From positions 124,001 through 188,000 of the forward strand of contig JAGYJZ010000005.1 of assembly GCA_018401875.1 (NCBI GenBank): 64,000 nt of DNA. Direction: 5' to 3'. This DNA comes from Salibacteraceae bacterium (GTDB lineage: Bacteria; Bacteroidota; Bacteroidia; Flavobacteriales_G; Salibacteraceae). The position numbers and the translations under genes are program-made. The notes below the pieces were generated by a model. That model saw only the letters and a program-made list of their open reading frames with translations, searched no databases and was not told the DNA's origin. This document shows positions 35,701-44,314 of the stretch, one piece after another. Within the stretch, counting starts at the first letter, position 1. Each line of letters begins with the position of its first letter.

Positions 35701-36138
35701 ACCGTAATAAAGTATGAATTCTGAGCATGTGCTTTGAGTAAGCGTGCTTAACGAAAACGTTTGTTTGTATTTGTACCATCGAATGCCTAAAAGCCCCGTT
35801 TGCCATCCTGCTAAACATGAATTTTGGGTTGCGGCAAGTGGCGCGCAAATTGGTGATGCATCGATGAGCGTATCGAGCGGAGCATTGAAATTGTTATTCG
35901 AATTTAAATCAGGGCATCGCACAGAAAAATTACCGTAGCCACCTTGAGCAGCACTTGTGGGCGTACCATTAAATGCTGAACCGCCACAGTATTCAAAGAA
36001 ATCTAAAAAGACATCAAACGTATCACCATTGACGTGTTCATATGCGATACTCATTCCCATAACGTGGGTGGCCTGAACTTTAGAAACGCCAAACAAGGCA
36101 AAAAGCAGGATGATTAATTTTAGGCTCAGTTTTTTCAT
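32782..36138 (-). CDS. Large secreted CHU_C surface protein, 1118 residues
   Basis: Predicted T9SS-exported adhesin-like protein. I start at MKKLSLKLIILLF (36138), a clean signal peptide ending KVQA; an in-frame TTG at 36147 is less likely. The N-terminal domain (THVMGMSIAYEHVNG, LDFFEYCGG, later EQDGDSLYWEL) resembles that of the 6639-8807 protein. Several Ig/SprB-like modules follow, each with a paired-cysteine pattern (for example IDSLPKICAGEELLIHL). A PKD-like module sits near 1000 (YTWDFGDYMSEDV). The C-terminus is CHU_C: NVFTPNGDNHNDFFVW, LKIYNRWGTKVF, GTYFYVVTG. No enzyme domain is seen. It is a single-gene unit with its own terminator. Confidence 0.9.
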   Translation of the reverse strand: MKKLSLKLIILLFALFGVSKVQATHVMGMSIAYEHVNGDTFDVFLDFFEYCGGSAFNGTPTSAAQGGYGNFSVRCPDLNSNNNFNAPLDTLIDASPICAPLAATQNSCLAGWQTGLLGIRWYKYKQTFSLSTLTQSTCSEFILYYGVAARNTGYNYVGQPTIGSYTTLRQNTYPNNSSPRFTTNKPIPFFCDGQQVTYNWGVAEQDGDSLYWELDTAISGHNNVTGFNYINYTSPPPYVFSGVHPMPNVNIDPATGELTFVAYKDPFAIASNYAIAVKVSEYDQETGALVSSTQRDVQFIVTDSCLNIAPQQDTNGLLNFQGSGAQVGPNTIEVCVGQDFSFDVAVFDLDTTGNFSNDSLTISCNIDQVLPGATWSVQGGNPDTVHIQWNSVPVAQSVVSFNITVEDDNCPVTGFNIYNYTIRISPATFLGPDTSICSLDTITLNANGGDTFSWSVLYGDPIIVGQNFGCAICQEPWIHPSQTTAYVVTSNLTPTCGNTDTIVIEVFNQFPVMLSPVNGGTVDTVVYCSTDGLDTLVSQTPGGTFLGPGIVNGNAGVFAPDIVNPGFGNDTTVTITYVLQGVCANTSQLNIRVKGLPDARVATEGPFCKFSESEQLEGFVTGGTWVGPNTNATGEFDPSAYANTAPDTVRIYHTINDSGCVNMDSIDIRVINEFSSRIDSLPKICAGEELLIHLNDFEGDPFGTWIGDEIFENPEGSGEFYFDTEGKKAGSYSITYTIEGLCGTSTTKELLISLLPDASIFGADSVYCDNILDSVQLETAREDGRWGGSLVGLHDGYFMPSEIGEGVYTLTYELYDTVTTCYNKEEVEVRIARTPVRPKVHGGGPYCQGDNWTVRGDGLLSNTYKWYSWDGITENLDSIPTIEDMELLGAGNPFYYGELVDMPTTIYGTQVSKYGCESNYSRLMTIVKPSPAALFVADTSSSDVSIAAGGLLLGNVPLELTFFNLSQPDSGNLTYTWDFGDYMSEDVNNEDPRSFIFEEIGTYLVRLVADNGQCTDTHKLFVRTDRVTNFYIPNVFTPNGDNHNDFFVWDIEGISDFSLKIYNRWGTKVFQTEKIDDFWDGGNEPDGTYFYVVTGKEETLDAESVEWRGDLTLIRNKQ

Positions 36139-36293
36139 GTTATCCAATTTGATAGTGTTCAGACACTCAAACAGTTTTCAAAGTTGTCTGACGATCGCAA
36201 AAAATTTTCACGAATATATTCAACGGACCTGTTACATCCGTAAAATTCATTGAATTGATGCATTCAATCAAAGCTGACGTCTATTTCTTTTCG

Positions 36294-36301
36294 AACCTTT
36301 G
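36294..36301 (+). promoter_or_regulatory. Near-consensus -7 box of the FAD oxidoreductase gene
   Basis: AACCTTTG has one mismatch to TAnnTTTG and ends 5 bases before the ATG at 36307. Confidence 0.4.
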
Positions 36302-36306
36302 CAGCG

Positions 36307-37341
36307 ATGTCAACATTAATAATAGGCGGTGGCTTGGCTGGAATTTGCGCGGCCGAGCAACTGCGCAAAATCGATGAATCTTTTCATGTGGTGCAATCGA
36401 GCGCTATGCCATCGAGCACGGCTGCGGCCACAGGAATGTACAATCCAATCGTATTTAAGCGCTTAAACTTAAGCTGGAAGGTTGACGTGTTGATCCCTGA
36501 ATTGATCCTATTTTATGAATCGCTCGAAACCGTTCTTGGAGTAAAACTTCTTGACAAGCACGGGCTGTATAAGCACATCAGAAATAAAGAGTACGAGAAG
36601 TTTTGGAATTCGAGACTCAACAACCCTGAATACATGCCATTTATGGGGGCGATTGAAGAAGCGCTGGGCGAAGTAAAGCAAACGGGGACCTTGGATTGCG
36701 CGCTGCTTCAATCCACTTATCTCAAAAAACTTAAAGCAGAGAGCCTACTCATCGACACTTCGTTTTATAATAAAGATCTAATTCGAACCGGCAGTCAGCT
36801 CAGTTTCAAAGGCCGTTTGTACGATCGTATAATTTTTTGCGAAGGTGCATTTGGCGCAGAAAATCAACTCTTCAATTGGCTGCCATGGAAATTGTGCAGG
36901 GGAGAATGGATTACCATAAAAACCAATAAGCCTGTCACAAAGGTTGTCTTAAACAACCGCGTCAACATTATTCCTTTGGATGAAAACACCTACAAGCTTT
37001 CAAGCACATTTTCGTGGGACGATTTAGATTGGAACACAACCCCCCAAGCCGTTGACGAATTGCTGCTCGACTTCACTGAGATTTTTGATGCATCGTATGA
37101 AGTCATTGATCAAAAAGCAGCCATAAGACCTACTGTAGCCGACCGCAGACCGTATTTAGGCGCGCATCCTGATGATGACCGCCTTTTTATCTTCAACGGA
37201 TTAGGTTCCAAAGGCGTGATGCTCGCTCCTTACTTTTCGAAACACCTGATCGATCATATTTTTCAAGGAGAAAAACTCATGCATGAAGTCGACATAAAGC
37301 GCCATCATAAACGCTATTACAATCAAGACGAGAAGAGCTGA
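36307..37341 (+). CDS. FAD-dependent oxidoreductase (DAO family)
   Basis: 344 residues. The dinucleotide-binding motif is at the very N-terminus (LIIGGGLAGICAAEQL), and the C-terminus has the DAO-type end KAAIRPTVADRRPYLGAHPDD followed by FIFNGLGSKGVMLAPYFS, which contacts the flavin. The middle substrate domain is divergent (TAAATGMYNPIVFKRLNLSW). Relatives oxidise amino acids or other amines; substrate unknown here. The protein is cytosolic. trhO follows after 44 bases with its own promoter-like box. Confidence 0.85.
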   Translation: MSTLIIGGGLAGICAAEQLRKIDESFHVVQSSAMPSSTAAATGMYNPIVFKRLNLSWKVDVLIPELILFYESLETVLGVKLLDKHGLYKHIRNKEYEKFWNSRLNNPEYMPFMGAIEEALGEVKQTGTLDCALLQSTYLKKLKAESLLIDTSFYNKDLIRTGSQLSFKGRLYDRIIFCEGAFGAENQLFNWLPWKLCRGEWITIKTNKPVTKVVLNNRVNIIPLDENTYKLSSTFSWDDLDWNTTPQAVDELLLDFTEIFDASYEVIDQKAAIRPTVADRRPYLGAHPDDDRLFIFNGLGSKGVMLAPYFSKHLIDHIFQGEKLMHEVDIKRHHKRYYNQDEKS

Positions 37342-37373
37342 CCAACATCAGAACTCAATATTCAGAAAGCAGT

Positions 37374-37381
37374 TAATTTTG
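37374..37381 (+). promoter_or_regulatory. Predicted -7 box of trhO, 4 bases from the start
   Basis: TAATTTTG, then CAGC, then the ATG at 37386. Exact TAnnTTTG; predicts a leaderless transcript. Confidence 0.6.
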
Positions 37382-37385
37382 CAGC

Positions 37386-38456
37386 ATGCCACTTCACAAT
37401 AGAATAGACAAGCGGGTGTTGAAAGAGATGATCGCCAACGATCCCACGCAGCGGAAAACGGTTTCTTTTTACAAGTACTTTCACGTTGTTGATCCTCACG
37501 CCTACCGCGACCTACTTTACAAAGATTGGGAAGCATTTGGCTGTTTGGGAAGGATTTACCTCGCCAATGAGGGAATCAACGCTCAAATGAGTGTGCCTTT
37601 GGACAACTGGAATGCGTGGGTTGAATATTTGTATGCCGACATCAACCTTACGAACGTACCGCTAAAAGTAGCCGTTGAAGACGATGGCCGATCATTTTAC
37701 AAACTCAAAATCAAAGTGCGCAGTAAAATCCTTGCCGATGGATTGGATGACAGCACCTTTAATCCATGGAACACGGGCAAACACTTGAGTGCTGAGGAAA
37801 TGAACGAAGCCATTGAGCAGGGCGCCATTGTTATTGATATGCGCAACCATTATGAGAGTGAAGTAGGTCATTTTCAAGGTGCCATAACGCCTGATGCCGA
37901 CACGTTTAGGCAAGAGCTAAAAATGGTTGAAGAAATGCTTGAAGGCAAACAAGACCAAAAAGTGGTGATGTATTGCACCGGAGGCATTCGATGCGAAAAA
38001 GCAAGTGCATACTTCAAGCACAAAGGTTTCAAAGATGTGAACCAACTAAGAGGAGGCATCATCGAATATGCACACCAAGTCAATGAACACAAGCTCGAGA
38101 ATAAATACATCGGTAAAAATTTCGTTTTTGACGAACGATTGGGCGAACGAATCAGCGATGAAGTGATTGCCCATTGCCATCAATGCGGTGCACCTTGCGA
38201 CACGCACACCAATTGCGCAAATGTGGAATGCCACCTACTTTTTATTCAGTGCGATTCGTGCAAGGCCGTCTATGACGCTTGCTGCTCAGATGATTGCAAA
38301 GAAGTTATTCATCTCCCGGAAGAAATTCAGCGCGAACGAAGAAAGGGAAAACAGCTGCACGGTGATGCGCGAAATGTTTTCAGAAAAGGGCGGTATAACG
38401 AACGCTCGGGAGGCGGGATTTCGAAAGCCGAATCTGTTGATCAAATCTCAAAATAA
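37386..38456 (+). CDS. trhO: Rhodanese-type tRNA uridine(34) hydroxylase
   Basis: Catalyses oxygen-dependent 5-hydroxyuridine formation at wobble position 34 of tRNAs. 356 residues. The N-terminal UPF0176 domain is marked by RIYLANEGINAQMSVP. The rhodanese domain (about 130-230) has VIDMRNHYESEVGHF and the active-site loop YCTGGIRCEKAS with Cys197. A Cys-rich C-terminal region follows (CHQCGAPCDTHTNC, CDSCKAVYDACCS), probably a zinc-binding domain as in related proteins. Family assignment is firm; the modification is inferred from E. coli and Bacillus homologues. Confidence 0.93.
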   Translation: MPLHNRIDKRVLKEMIANDPTQRKTVSFYKYFHVVDPHAYRDLLYKDWEAFGCLGRIYLANEGINAQMSVPLDNWNAWVEYLYADINLTNVPLKVAVEDDGRSFYKLKIKVRSKILADGLDDSTFNPWNTGKHLSAEEMNEAIEQGAIVIDMRNHYESEVGHFQGAITPDADTFRQELKMVEEMLEGKQDQKVVMYCTGGIRCEKASAYFKHKGFKDVNQLRGGIIEYAHQVNEHKLENKYIGKNFVFDERLGERISDEVIAHCHQCGAPCDTHTNCANVECHLLFIQCDSCKAVYDACCSDDCKEVIHLPEEIQRERRKGKQLHGDARNVFRKGRYNERSGGGISKAESVDQISK

Positions 38457-38493
38457 GTGCATAAGTTTTGGCCTTTGAGCCAAACGGAATGAA

Positions 38494-38501
38494 TAATATT
38501 G
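38494..38501 (+). promoter_or_regulatory. Near-consensus -7 box of purH
   Basis: TAATATTG, one mismatch to TAnnTTTG, 35 bases before the purH ATG. Confidence 0.35.
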
Positions 38502-38536
38502 CAGCTTATTCAGCATTCTAAAAATTCCCACTTTCC

Positions 38537-40036
38537 ATGAAAGAAATCCGTTCAGCATTAGTCTCTGTATATCGCAAAGACGGACTTGAAGAAATCGCTT
38601 CAGAACTGCGCTCTAAAGGCGTTACCATTTACTCGACAGGAGGTACATCCGCATTTTTAAAACAAAAAGGAATCGATGTGATTGAAGTAGAATCCATCAC
38701 CGAGTATCCATCAATTTTAGGTGGCCGTGTAAAAACGCTTCATCCAAAAGTATTTGGTGGAATCTTAGCGCGATCAACCGAAACGCAAGACGCAAAAGAA
38801 CTCGAACACTATAAAATTCCCGTGATCGACTTGGTTGTGGTTGACCTCTACCCGTTTGAAGAAACGGTTGCTGCGGGCGGCACAGACCAAGAAATCATAG
38901 AAAAAATTGACATCGGAGGTATTTCGTTGATCCGCGCAGCGGCCAAGAATTTCAATGACGTAACCATCATTCCTTCAAAAAACCAATACGGTGATTTATT
39001 GAAGATTTTAAAGTCAGGAGGAAAAACTGACCTGAACGATCGAAAAGCACTCGCTTCGAAAGCTTTTGAAGTAACAAAACTTTATGACAGCGCCATTTCA
39101 TCTTACTTTTTAGGTGAAAATTGGGACGAGCAACGCAAGGTGCTGCGCTACGGTGAAAACCCGCATCAAGAAGGCGCGTATGTTGGAAACATCAACGCAT
39201 TCATCGAACAACTTCACGGCAAAGAGCTTTCCTACAACAATTTGTTAGACATTGACTCTGCCCTGCGATTGATGCGCGATTTTCAAACCGAAGACCCAAC
39301 ATTTGCCGTGATAAAACACAACAACGCGTGCGGATTTGCTACGCGCAGTGATGCAAAAACGGCCTACTTAGACGCTTTAGCTGGCGACCCACTCAGCGCC
39401 TTCGGTGGAATCATTATTGGCAATACCAACATCGATTTGGCGTGTGCCGAAGAAATCAATAAGTTATTCTGTGAGGTGATCATCGCACCTTCATTTGATG
39501 AAGAAGCATTGACACTATTAAAGAGTAAAAAGAACCGCATAATCTTGATCGACAAACTGCAAGGATTTCCTGGAAAATCGGTTCGCTCGGTATTGAACGG
39601 TGTGTTGGAGCAAGACATTGACTCCAAGAATGCAAGAACTGAAGACCTCAGAAACGTTTCAAAGCGCGCGGCCACCGCTGACGAAGTAGAAGACCTGTTA
39701 TTCGCTAATAAGTTGGCGAAGCACACCAAATCAAATACGATTGTTCTGGCGAAAAACAAGCAACTCATTGGAAGCGGAGTAGGACAAACATCGCGAGTGG
39801 ATGCCCTTAAGCAAGCCATAGAAAAAGCAAACAGTTTCGGTTTTGAAATTGCGGGCAGTGTAATGGCCAGCGATGCGTTTTTCCCTTTTCCAGATTGCGT
39901 TGAAATTGCAAACGGAGTGGGAATCAAAGCGGTGATTCAACCCGGAGGATCTTTACGCGACCAAGAGTCCATCGACTACTGCAACAACAACGGCATGGCC
40001 ATGGTGATGACGGGTGTAAGGCATTTCCGACATTAA
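38537..40036 (+). CDS. purH: Bifunctional AICAR formyltransferase / IMP cyclohydrolase
   Basis: Last two steps of purine synthesis: formylates AICAR and closes the ring to IMP. 499 residues. The N-terminal cyclohydrolase domain (MGS-like, 1-190) has IYSTGGTSAFLKQKGIDVIEVE, GGRVKTLHPKVFGGIL and DLVVVDLYPFEETV. The C-terminal formyltransferase domain has LRYGENPHQEGAY, KHNNACGFATR with the catalytic Lys-His, SAFGGIIIGN, and VMASDAFFPFPDCVEIA. The overlapping minus-strand frame at 39364-39927 is a shadow. Not linked to other pur genes here. Confidence 0.97.
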   Translation: MKEIRSALVSVYRKDGLEEIASELRSKGVTIYSTGGTSAFLKQKGIDVIEVESITEYPSILGGRVKTLHPKVFGGILARSTETQDAKELEHYKIPVIDLVVVDLYPFEETVAAGGTDQEIIEKIDIGGISLIRAAAKNFNDVTIIPSKNQYGDLLKILKSGGKTDLNDRKALASKAFEVTKLYDSAISSYFLGENWDEQRKVLRYGENPHQEGAYVGNINAFIEQLHGKELSYNNLLDIDSALRLMRDFQTEDPTFAVIKHNNACGFATRSDAKTAYLDALAGDPLSAFGGIIIGNTNIDLACAEEINKLFCEVIIAPSFDEEALTLLKSKKNRIILIDKLQGFPGKSVRSVLNGVLEQDIDSKNARTEDLRNVSKRAATADEVEDLLFANKLAKHTKSNTIVLAKNKQLIGSGVGQTSRVDALKQAIEKANSFGFEIAGSVMASDAFFPFPDCVEIANGVGIKAVIQPGGSLRDQESIDYCNNNGMAMVMTGVRHFRH

Positions 40037-40044
40037 ATCGATTG

Positions 40045-40074
40045 TTGGTGAATATTGAATTTAGATTACTTTTA
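40045..40074 (+). promoter_or_regulatory. Predicted promoter of the mre operon
   Basis: TTG, 19 bases, TACTTTTA: one mismatch from the full Bacteroidota promoter. It lies 33 bases before the mreB ATG. The leader also contains AGGAG about 12 bases before the start, unusual for this lineage. Confidence 0.55.
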
Positions 40075-40107
40075 GACCAACCAGACCTGAATAGGAGAAA
40101 ATAATAT

Positions 40108-41130
40108 ATGGGATTGTTCAACATATTTACCGAAGAGATCGCCATTGACTTAGGCACGGCAAACACGATCATCATTCACAACGACAAGGTTGTGGTGGAT
40201 GAGCCATCGATTGTCGCTGAAGATCGTTCAACCAAAAAAATTATCGCTGTTGGAAGGCTTGCCATGCAGATGCACGGAAAGACCCATGAAAACATCAGAA
40301 CCATTCGTCCTTTAAAGGATGGTGTTATCGCTGATTTTCACGCTGCTGAGCAAATGATTCGTGGAATGATCAAAATGATCAACTACGGAAATCGCTTGTT
40401 TACCCCAAGTTTGAAAATGGTGATCTGCATTCCTTCGGGCATTACAGAGGTGGAGAAGCGAGCGGTGAAAGACTCAGCAGAACATGCTGGAGCGAAAGAA
40501 GTTTACTTGATCCACGAGCCAATGGCAGCAGCCATCGGTATTGGAATTGACGTAGAAGAGCCGATGGGCAATATGATCATCGACATTGGTGGTGGAACGA
40601 GTGAAATTGCCGTAATCGCCCTCGGTGGTATTGTTTGCGATAAATCAATTCGTGTGGCCGGTGACGAATTTACAAGCGACATCGAAGATTACATGAGACG
40701 TCAACACAACATCTTGATCGGAGAGCGCACCGCTGAACGCATAAAAATAGAAGTAGGAGCCGCCATCACTGAATTGGATGATCCGCCCGCAGATATGGCG
40801 GTGCACGGGAGAGACTTGATGACAGGAATACCAAAAGAAATCATGGTTTCCTACGTTGAAATTGGACATGCACTAGACAAGTCCATTTCGAAAATAGAAG
40901 AAGCAATATTGAGTGCCCTTGAGATGACGCCACCCGAATTGTCAGCCGATATTTATCGCACTGGTATTTATTTAGCCGGTGGTGGATCAATGTTGAGAGG
41001 ATTAGACAAGCGAATTAGCATGAAAACGAAACTTCCTGTTCACGTGGCGGAAGATCCGTTGCGCGCAGTTGCTCGTGGAACAGGTATTGCTTTGAAAAAC
41101 GCCCATCGCTTCCCATTTTTGATGCGATAG
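40108..41130 (+). CDS. mreB: Rod shape-determining protein MreB
   Basis: Bacterial actin that organises the elongation machinery under the inner membrane. 340 residues, standard. Phosphate 1: AIDLGTANTIIIHND; phosphate 2: IIDIGGGTSEIAVIALGG; adenosine motif: GIYLAGGGSMLRGLDKRIS. VVDEPSIVAEDR is also diagnostic. First gene of mreB-mreC-mreD-mrdA-rodA, all on the plus strand. Confidence 0.97.
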   Translation: MGLFNIFTEEIAIDLGTANTIIIHNDKVVVDEPSIVAEDRSTKKIIAVGRLAMQMHGKTHENIRTIRPLKDGVIADFHAAEQMIRGMIKMINYGNRLFTPSLKMVICIPSGITEVEKRAVKDSAEHAGAKEVYLIHEPMAAAIGIGIDVEEPMGNMIIDIGGGTSEIAVIALGGIVCDKSIRVAGDEFTSDIEDYMRRQHNILIGERTAERIKIEVGAAITELDDPPADMAVHGRDLMTGIPKEIMVSYVEIGHALDKSISKIEEAILSALEMTPPELSADIYRTGIYLAGGGSMLRGLDKRISMKTKLPVHVAEDPLRAVARGTGIALKNAHRFPFLMR

Positions 41131-41164
41131 GCCCCAATAAGCAAAACACAGTTGGTGACTGAAT

Positions 41165-41971
41165 ATGAGAAACTTCTTTCAGTTCATTTGGAATAATCAA
41201 TTTACGTTTCTGTTCTTCGTTTTGGAGTTCATAGGCTTTGTTCTGCTTACGACCAACAACAATTACCACAACAACTCTCTGCACGCCACTTCCATTTCTT
41301 TGAGTGGAAAAATCGCATCCATCAACAACGCTTACGCTCAATACATTGGGTTAAAAGAAGAGAATACCCGCCTTTTAGAAGGAAGTGCACGATTGAAAGA
41401 AAAAGTGCTCAATTTATCAAGCAATGCCGATCAAGAAATCGATCGCATTCATTACAAGACCAGGACTGCAAATGCCATAAAAAGCACCTACAACCTTGGA
41501 AACAACTACATCATTATAAATAAAGGACGCCTTGCAGGCATTGCTCCTCAACAAGGTGTTATCAGTCCTGAAGGTGTGGTCGGAATCGTAAGCCAATGCA
41601 GCGATCACTATAGCAAAGTCATTCCCATCATTCACAGTCAGAGCCTCATCAGCTGCAAATTGGCTTCAAGCTCCTATTTCGGCATTTTAAGATGGGAAGG
41701 TAAAAACGACAATTTCGCATTGTTAGAGGATATTCCGAACCACGTGAGGATTCGCGAAAACGACTCGATACTCACCCGCGGAGCATCCGGTGCGTTTCCA
41801 CCCAATGAACTCATCGGCTTTGCCGTATCGTCTGAAAAAAACGAAGGCAGTGGGTTTCAATCCATCAAAGTAAAACTCGCAACCAATTTTAAGAATATCG
41901 ATAATGTGATCATTATCGAAAATGAGAATAAACTCGAACTCGACACGCTGCTAATGGAAATTGAACCATGA
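41165..41971 (+). CDS. mreC: Rod shape-determining protein MreC
   Basis: Bitopic inner-membrane protein that links MreB to the periplasmic PBP2/RodA synthase. 268 residues. One membrane segment near residues 10-30 (FTFLFFVLEFIGFVLL), then a coiled coil (about 60-95, EENTRLLEGSARLKEKV), then the beta-rich MreC core with NNYIIINKGRLAGIAPQQGVISPEGVVGIV and DSILTRGASGAFPPNELIGF. It overlaps mreD by 4 bases (ATGA). Confidence 0.94.
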   Translation: MRNFFQFIWNNQFTFLFFVLEFIGFVLLTTNNNYHNNSLHATSISLSGKIASINNAYAQYIGLKEENTRLLEGSARLKEKVLNLSSNADQEIDRIHYKTRTANAIKSTYNLGNNYIIINKGRLAGIAPQQGVISPEGVVGIVSQCSDHYSKVIPIIHSQSLISCKLASSSYFGILRWEGKNDNFALLEDIPNHVRIRENDSILTRGASGAFPPNELIGFAVSSEKNEGSGFQSIKVKLATNFKNIDNVIIIENENKLELDTLLMEIEP

Positions 41972-42498
41972 CAAGAGACGTAATCGGATATATCATTCGT
42001 TTTTTACTGCTCATTGTGGTGCAAATTGCCTTGCTCAATAACGTTCAATTTTCTGGTCTTTTGAATCCGTACCTCTACATTTATTTTCTAATCGTATTGC
42101 CCGTTGATTTCCCACCCAATGTCGGGTTGATATTGGCATTCGCCATGGGAATTGTCATTGACTTGTTTTCACAAACGCTCGGAATGCATACGATTTCAGC
42201 AGTGTTTTTGGCCTATGCAAGACCCTACATTCTTCGTTATATGGCTCCGAGAGACGGCTACGAATTTTCGAGAATGGTAAGCGTACGGCAAATGGGATGG
42301 CTTTGGTTTCTCACGTTTTCTGGACTAATGGTATTTCTGCATCACTTTGTGCTCTTCTTCATCGAGTCGTTTAGAATAAGCGGATTTGGATACACCCTGT
42401 TGAAAGCAATGGGCAGCTCTGCCCTCACTCTCACGCTAATTGTAGTTGTGCAGCTGCTTTTCACGCGCTCACCTAAGTCAGGATTAGGATATGAATAA
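41968..42498 (+). CDS. mreD: Rod shape-determining protein MreD
   Basis: Small polytopic inner-membrane partner of MreC, 176 residues. About five to six hydrophobic segments, for example YIIRFLLLIVVQIALL, VGLILAFAMGIVIDLFS and FLTFSGLMVFLHHFVLFFI. Sequence conservation in this family is low; position between mreC and mrdA and topology make the call. It overlaps both neighbours (4 and 8 bases). Confidence 0.92.
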   Translation: MTRDVIGYIIRFLLLIVVQIALLNNVQFSGLLNPYLYIYFLIVLPVDFPPNVGLILAFAMGIVIDLFSQTLGMHTISAVFLAYARPYILRYMAPRDGYEFSRMVSVRQMGWLWFLTFSGLMVFLHHFVLFFIESFRISGFGYTLLKAMGSSALTLTLIVVVQLLFTRSPKSGLGYE

Positions 42499-44314
42499 TC
42501 TTGAGAACCGAAAGATCACGGTCATTGCCTTATTTGTAGTGATTTCGTTGATTTTCATCGCGCGGCTTTTCTTCATTCAAGTGATTGACGATTCCTACAC
42601 TTCATCGGCTGACAACCAAGCCCTGCGTTATGTGACTCAATATCCCGCACGAGGAATTATCTATGATCGGCACGGTAAAATATTGGTGCAAAACCAAGCT
42701 GCTTTTGACCTCATGATTGTGCCACGGCAGGTTGAAGGATTAGACACTGCTGCATTTTGCGAATTACTGAACATCACCGAAGAAGAGTTTGAAATCCGCG
42801 TTGAAAAAGCAAGAAACTATTCTAGCTACAGGGCGAGTATTTTCCAAAAACAACTTACAGGTGCAGATTACGCGCGAGTAGCGGAGAATTTATACCGTTT
42901 CAATGGCTTCTATGGTCAGAAACGAACATTAAGAATATATCCTGACAGCGTTGCAGCACACGTATTGGGCTACATTGGCGAAGTTAATAGCCGAGATATT
43001 GAGCGTGATACGGTGTACAAGTCGGGCGACTTCATCGGCATCAGCGGACTCGAAAAGCAATACGAAAACGTTTTGCGTGGCGAACGCGGAAGGGAAGTAT
43101 TGATGGTGGATGTACACAACACAGTGCAAGGAAAATACCAAGACGGTGCGCTAGATGTGGCGGCTGTTTCTGGTGTCAACTTGGTTTCTACGCTCGACCT
43201 TGAACTTCAAAAATATGGCGAGCAGTTGATGCGTTTCAAAAAAGGCAGCATTGTGGCGATTGAACCTTCTTCGGGAGAAGTGCTGTGCTTGGTTTCGAGT
43301 CCAAACTACGATCCCAACCTACTTGTTGGAGTAAAAAGAGCCGCTAATTATCAATTACTGGCACAGAATGATTCGCTCGACCCGCTATTTAATCGAGCCC
43401 TGATGGCTAAATACCCACCGGGCTCCATCTTCAAAATTATTCAAGCACTTATTGGACTGCAAGATGGAGTGATTACGGAAAACACAGGACTTGCATGCAA
43501 CAAAGCGCTCGTAGGATGCCACAACCATCCGGCAGCGACAACCTTGCGCGAAGCGATTCAAATGTCGTGCAACCCCTATTTTCATCAGGTGTTTAAACGC
43601 CTCATCAACAAAGGTTATTCGAGCAACTATTTTGAGGACAGCGCTTTGGGGTTGGATGAATGGCATGAAAAAGTGAGCAAGTTTGGACTGGGACAGCGCC
43701 TTGCCATCGACCTTCCTTCATTGAAAAGCGGAAGCATTCCTAACGTGGAATTATACGATCGAATTTATGGCAAGAGGCGCTGGGCGATTAGTACCATTTA
43801 CTCTGTAAGCATCGGACAAGGCGAGGTAGAAGTTGTGCCCTTGCAAATGGCAAATTTAGCCGCCACCGTTGCAAATAGAGGCTTTTACATCGACCCCCAT
43901 TTGGTGAAAGAAATTGACGCAGAGCACGATTCCATCATCCATTATCAAGCAAACAACACGGGCATTGAATCGAAGTATTTTGAACCCATCGTTGACGCCA
44001 TGCAAGCCGTGGTTGATAAACCTGGTGGAACAGCACGCAAAGCGCGCATTGACAGCATTGTTGTGTGCGGAAAAACAGGAACAGCTGAAAATCCACACGG
44101 TGAAGATCACTCTGTGTTTGTGGCGTTTGCTCCGCGAGAAAACCCACAAATTGCCATTGCTGTGTACGTAGAAAATGCTGGATTTGGAGGAACATGGGCT
44201 GCGCCAATTGCTAGCTTGATGATCGAAAAATACATCAGCGGCACAATCGGTGACACTTTAAAAGAGCAACGCATCTTAGACGCAAACCTTTTATTCGAAC
44301 CCATTGAGAATTAA
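42491..44314 (+). CDS. mrdA: Penicillin-binding protein 2, elongation transpeptidase
   Basis: Class B PBP that cross-links peptidoglycan in the elongasome. 607 residues. An N-terminal membrane anchor (VIALFVVISLIFIARLFFIQ) is followed by the pedestal region (YPARGIIYDRHGKILVQN). The transpeptidase motifs are complete: PPGSIFKIIQ (SxxK), MSCNPYF (SxN) and CGKTGTAENP (KTG). Bacteroidota PBP2 proteins are of this length. The start overlaps the mreD stop by 8 bases and the end overlaps rodA by 11. Confidence 0.95.
   Translation: MNNLENRKITVIALFVVISLIFIARLFFIQVIDDSYTSSADNQALRYVTQYPARGIIYDRHGKILVQNQAAFDLMIVPRQVEGLDTAAFCELLNITEEEFEIRVEKARNYSSYRASIFQKQLTGADYARVAENLYRFNGFYGQKRTLRIYPDSVAAHVLGYIGEVNSRDIERDTVYKSGDFIGISGLEKQYENVLRGERGREVLMVDVHNTVQGKYQDGALDVAAVSGVNLVSTLDLELQKYGEQLMRFKKGSIVAIEPSSGEVLCLVSSPNYDPNLLVGVKRAANYQLLAQNDSLDPLFNRALMAKYPPGSIFKIIQALIGLQDGVITENTGLACNKALVGCHNHPAATTLREAIQMSCNPYFHQVFKRLINKGYSSNYFEDSALGLDEWHEKVSKFGLGQRLAIDLPSLKSGSIPNVELYDRIYGKRRWAISTIYSVSIGQGEVEVVPLQMANLAATVANRGFYIDPHLVKEIDAEHDSIIHYQANNTGIESKYFEPIVDAMQAVVDKPGGTARKARIDSIVVCGKTGTAENPHGEDHSVFVAFAPRENPQIAIAVYVENAGFGGTWAAPIASLMIEKYISGTIGDTLKEQRILDANLLFEPIEN

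Noticed and set aside
36139-36306. Possible small RNA in the longest plus/minus gap
   Set aside because: Only weak 4-6 bp stems (around GTGTTCAGACAC) and no terminator; it looks like a plain divergent promoter region.
39364-39927. 187-codon open frame on the minus strand
   Set aside because: It lies wholly inside purH, has no family motif, and its serine/leucine-rich composition is that of an antisense shadow.
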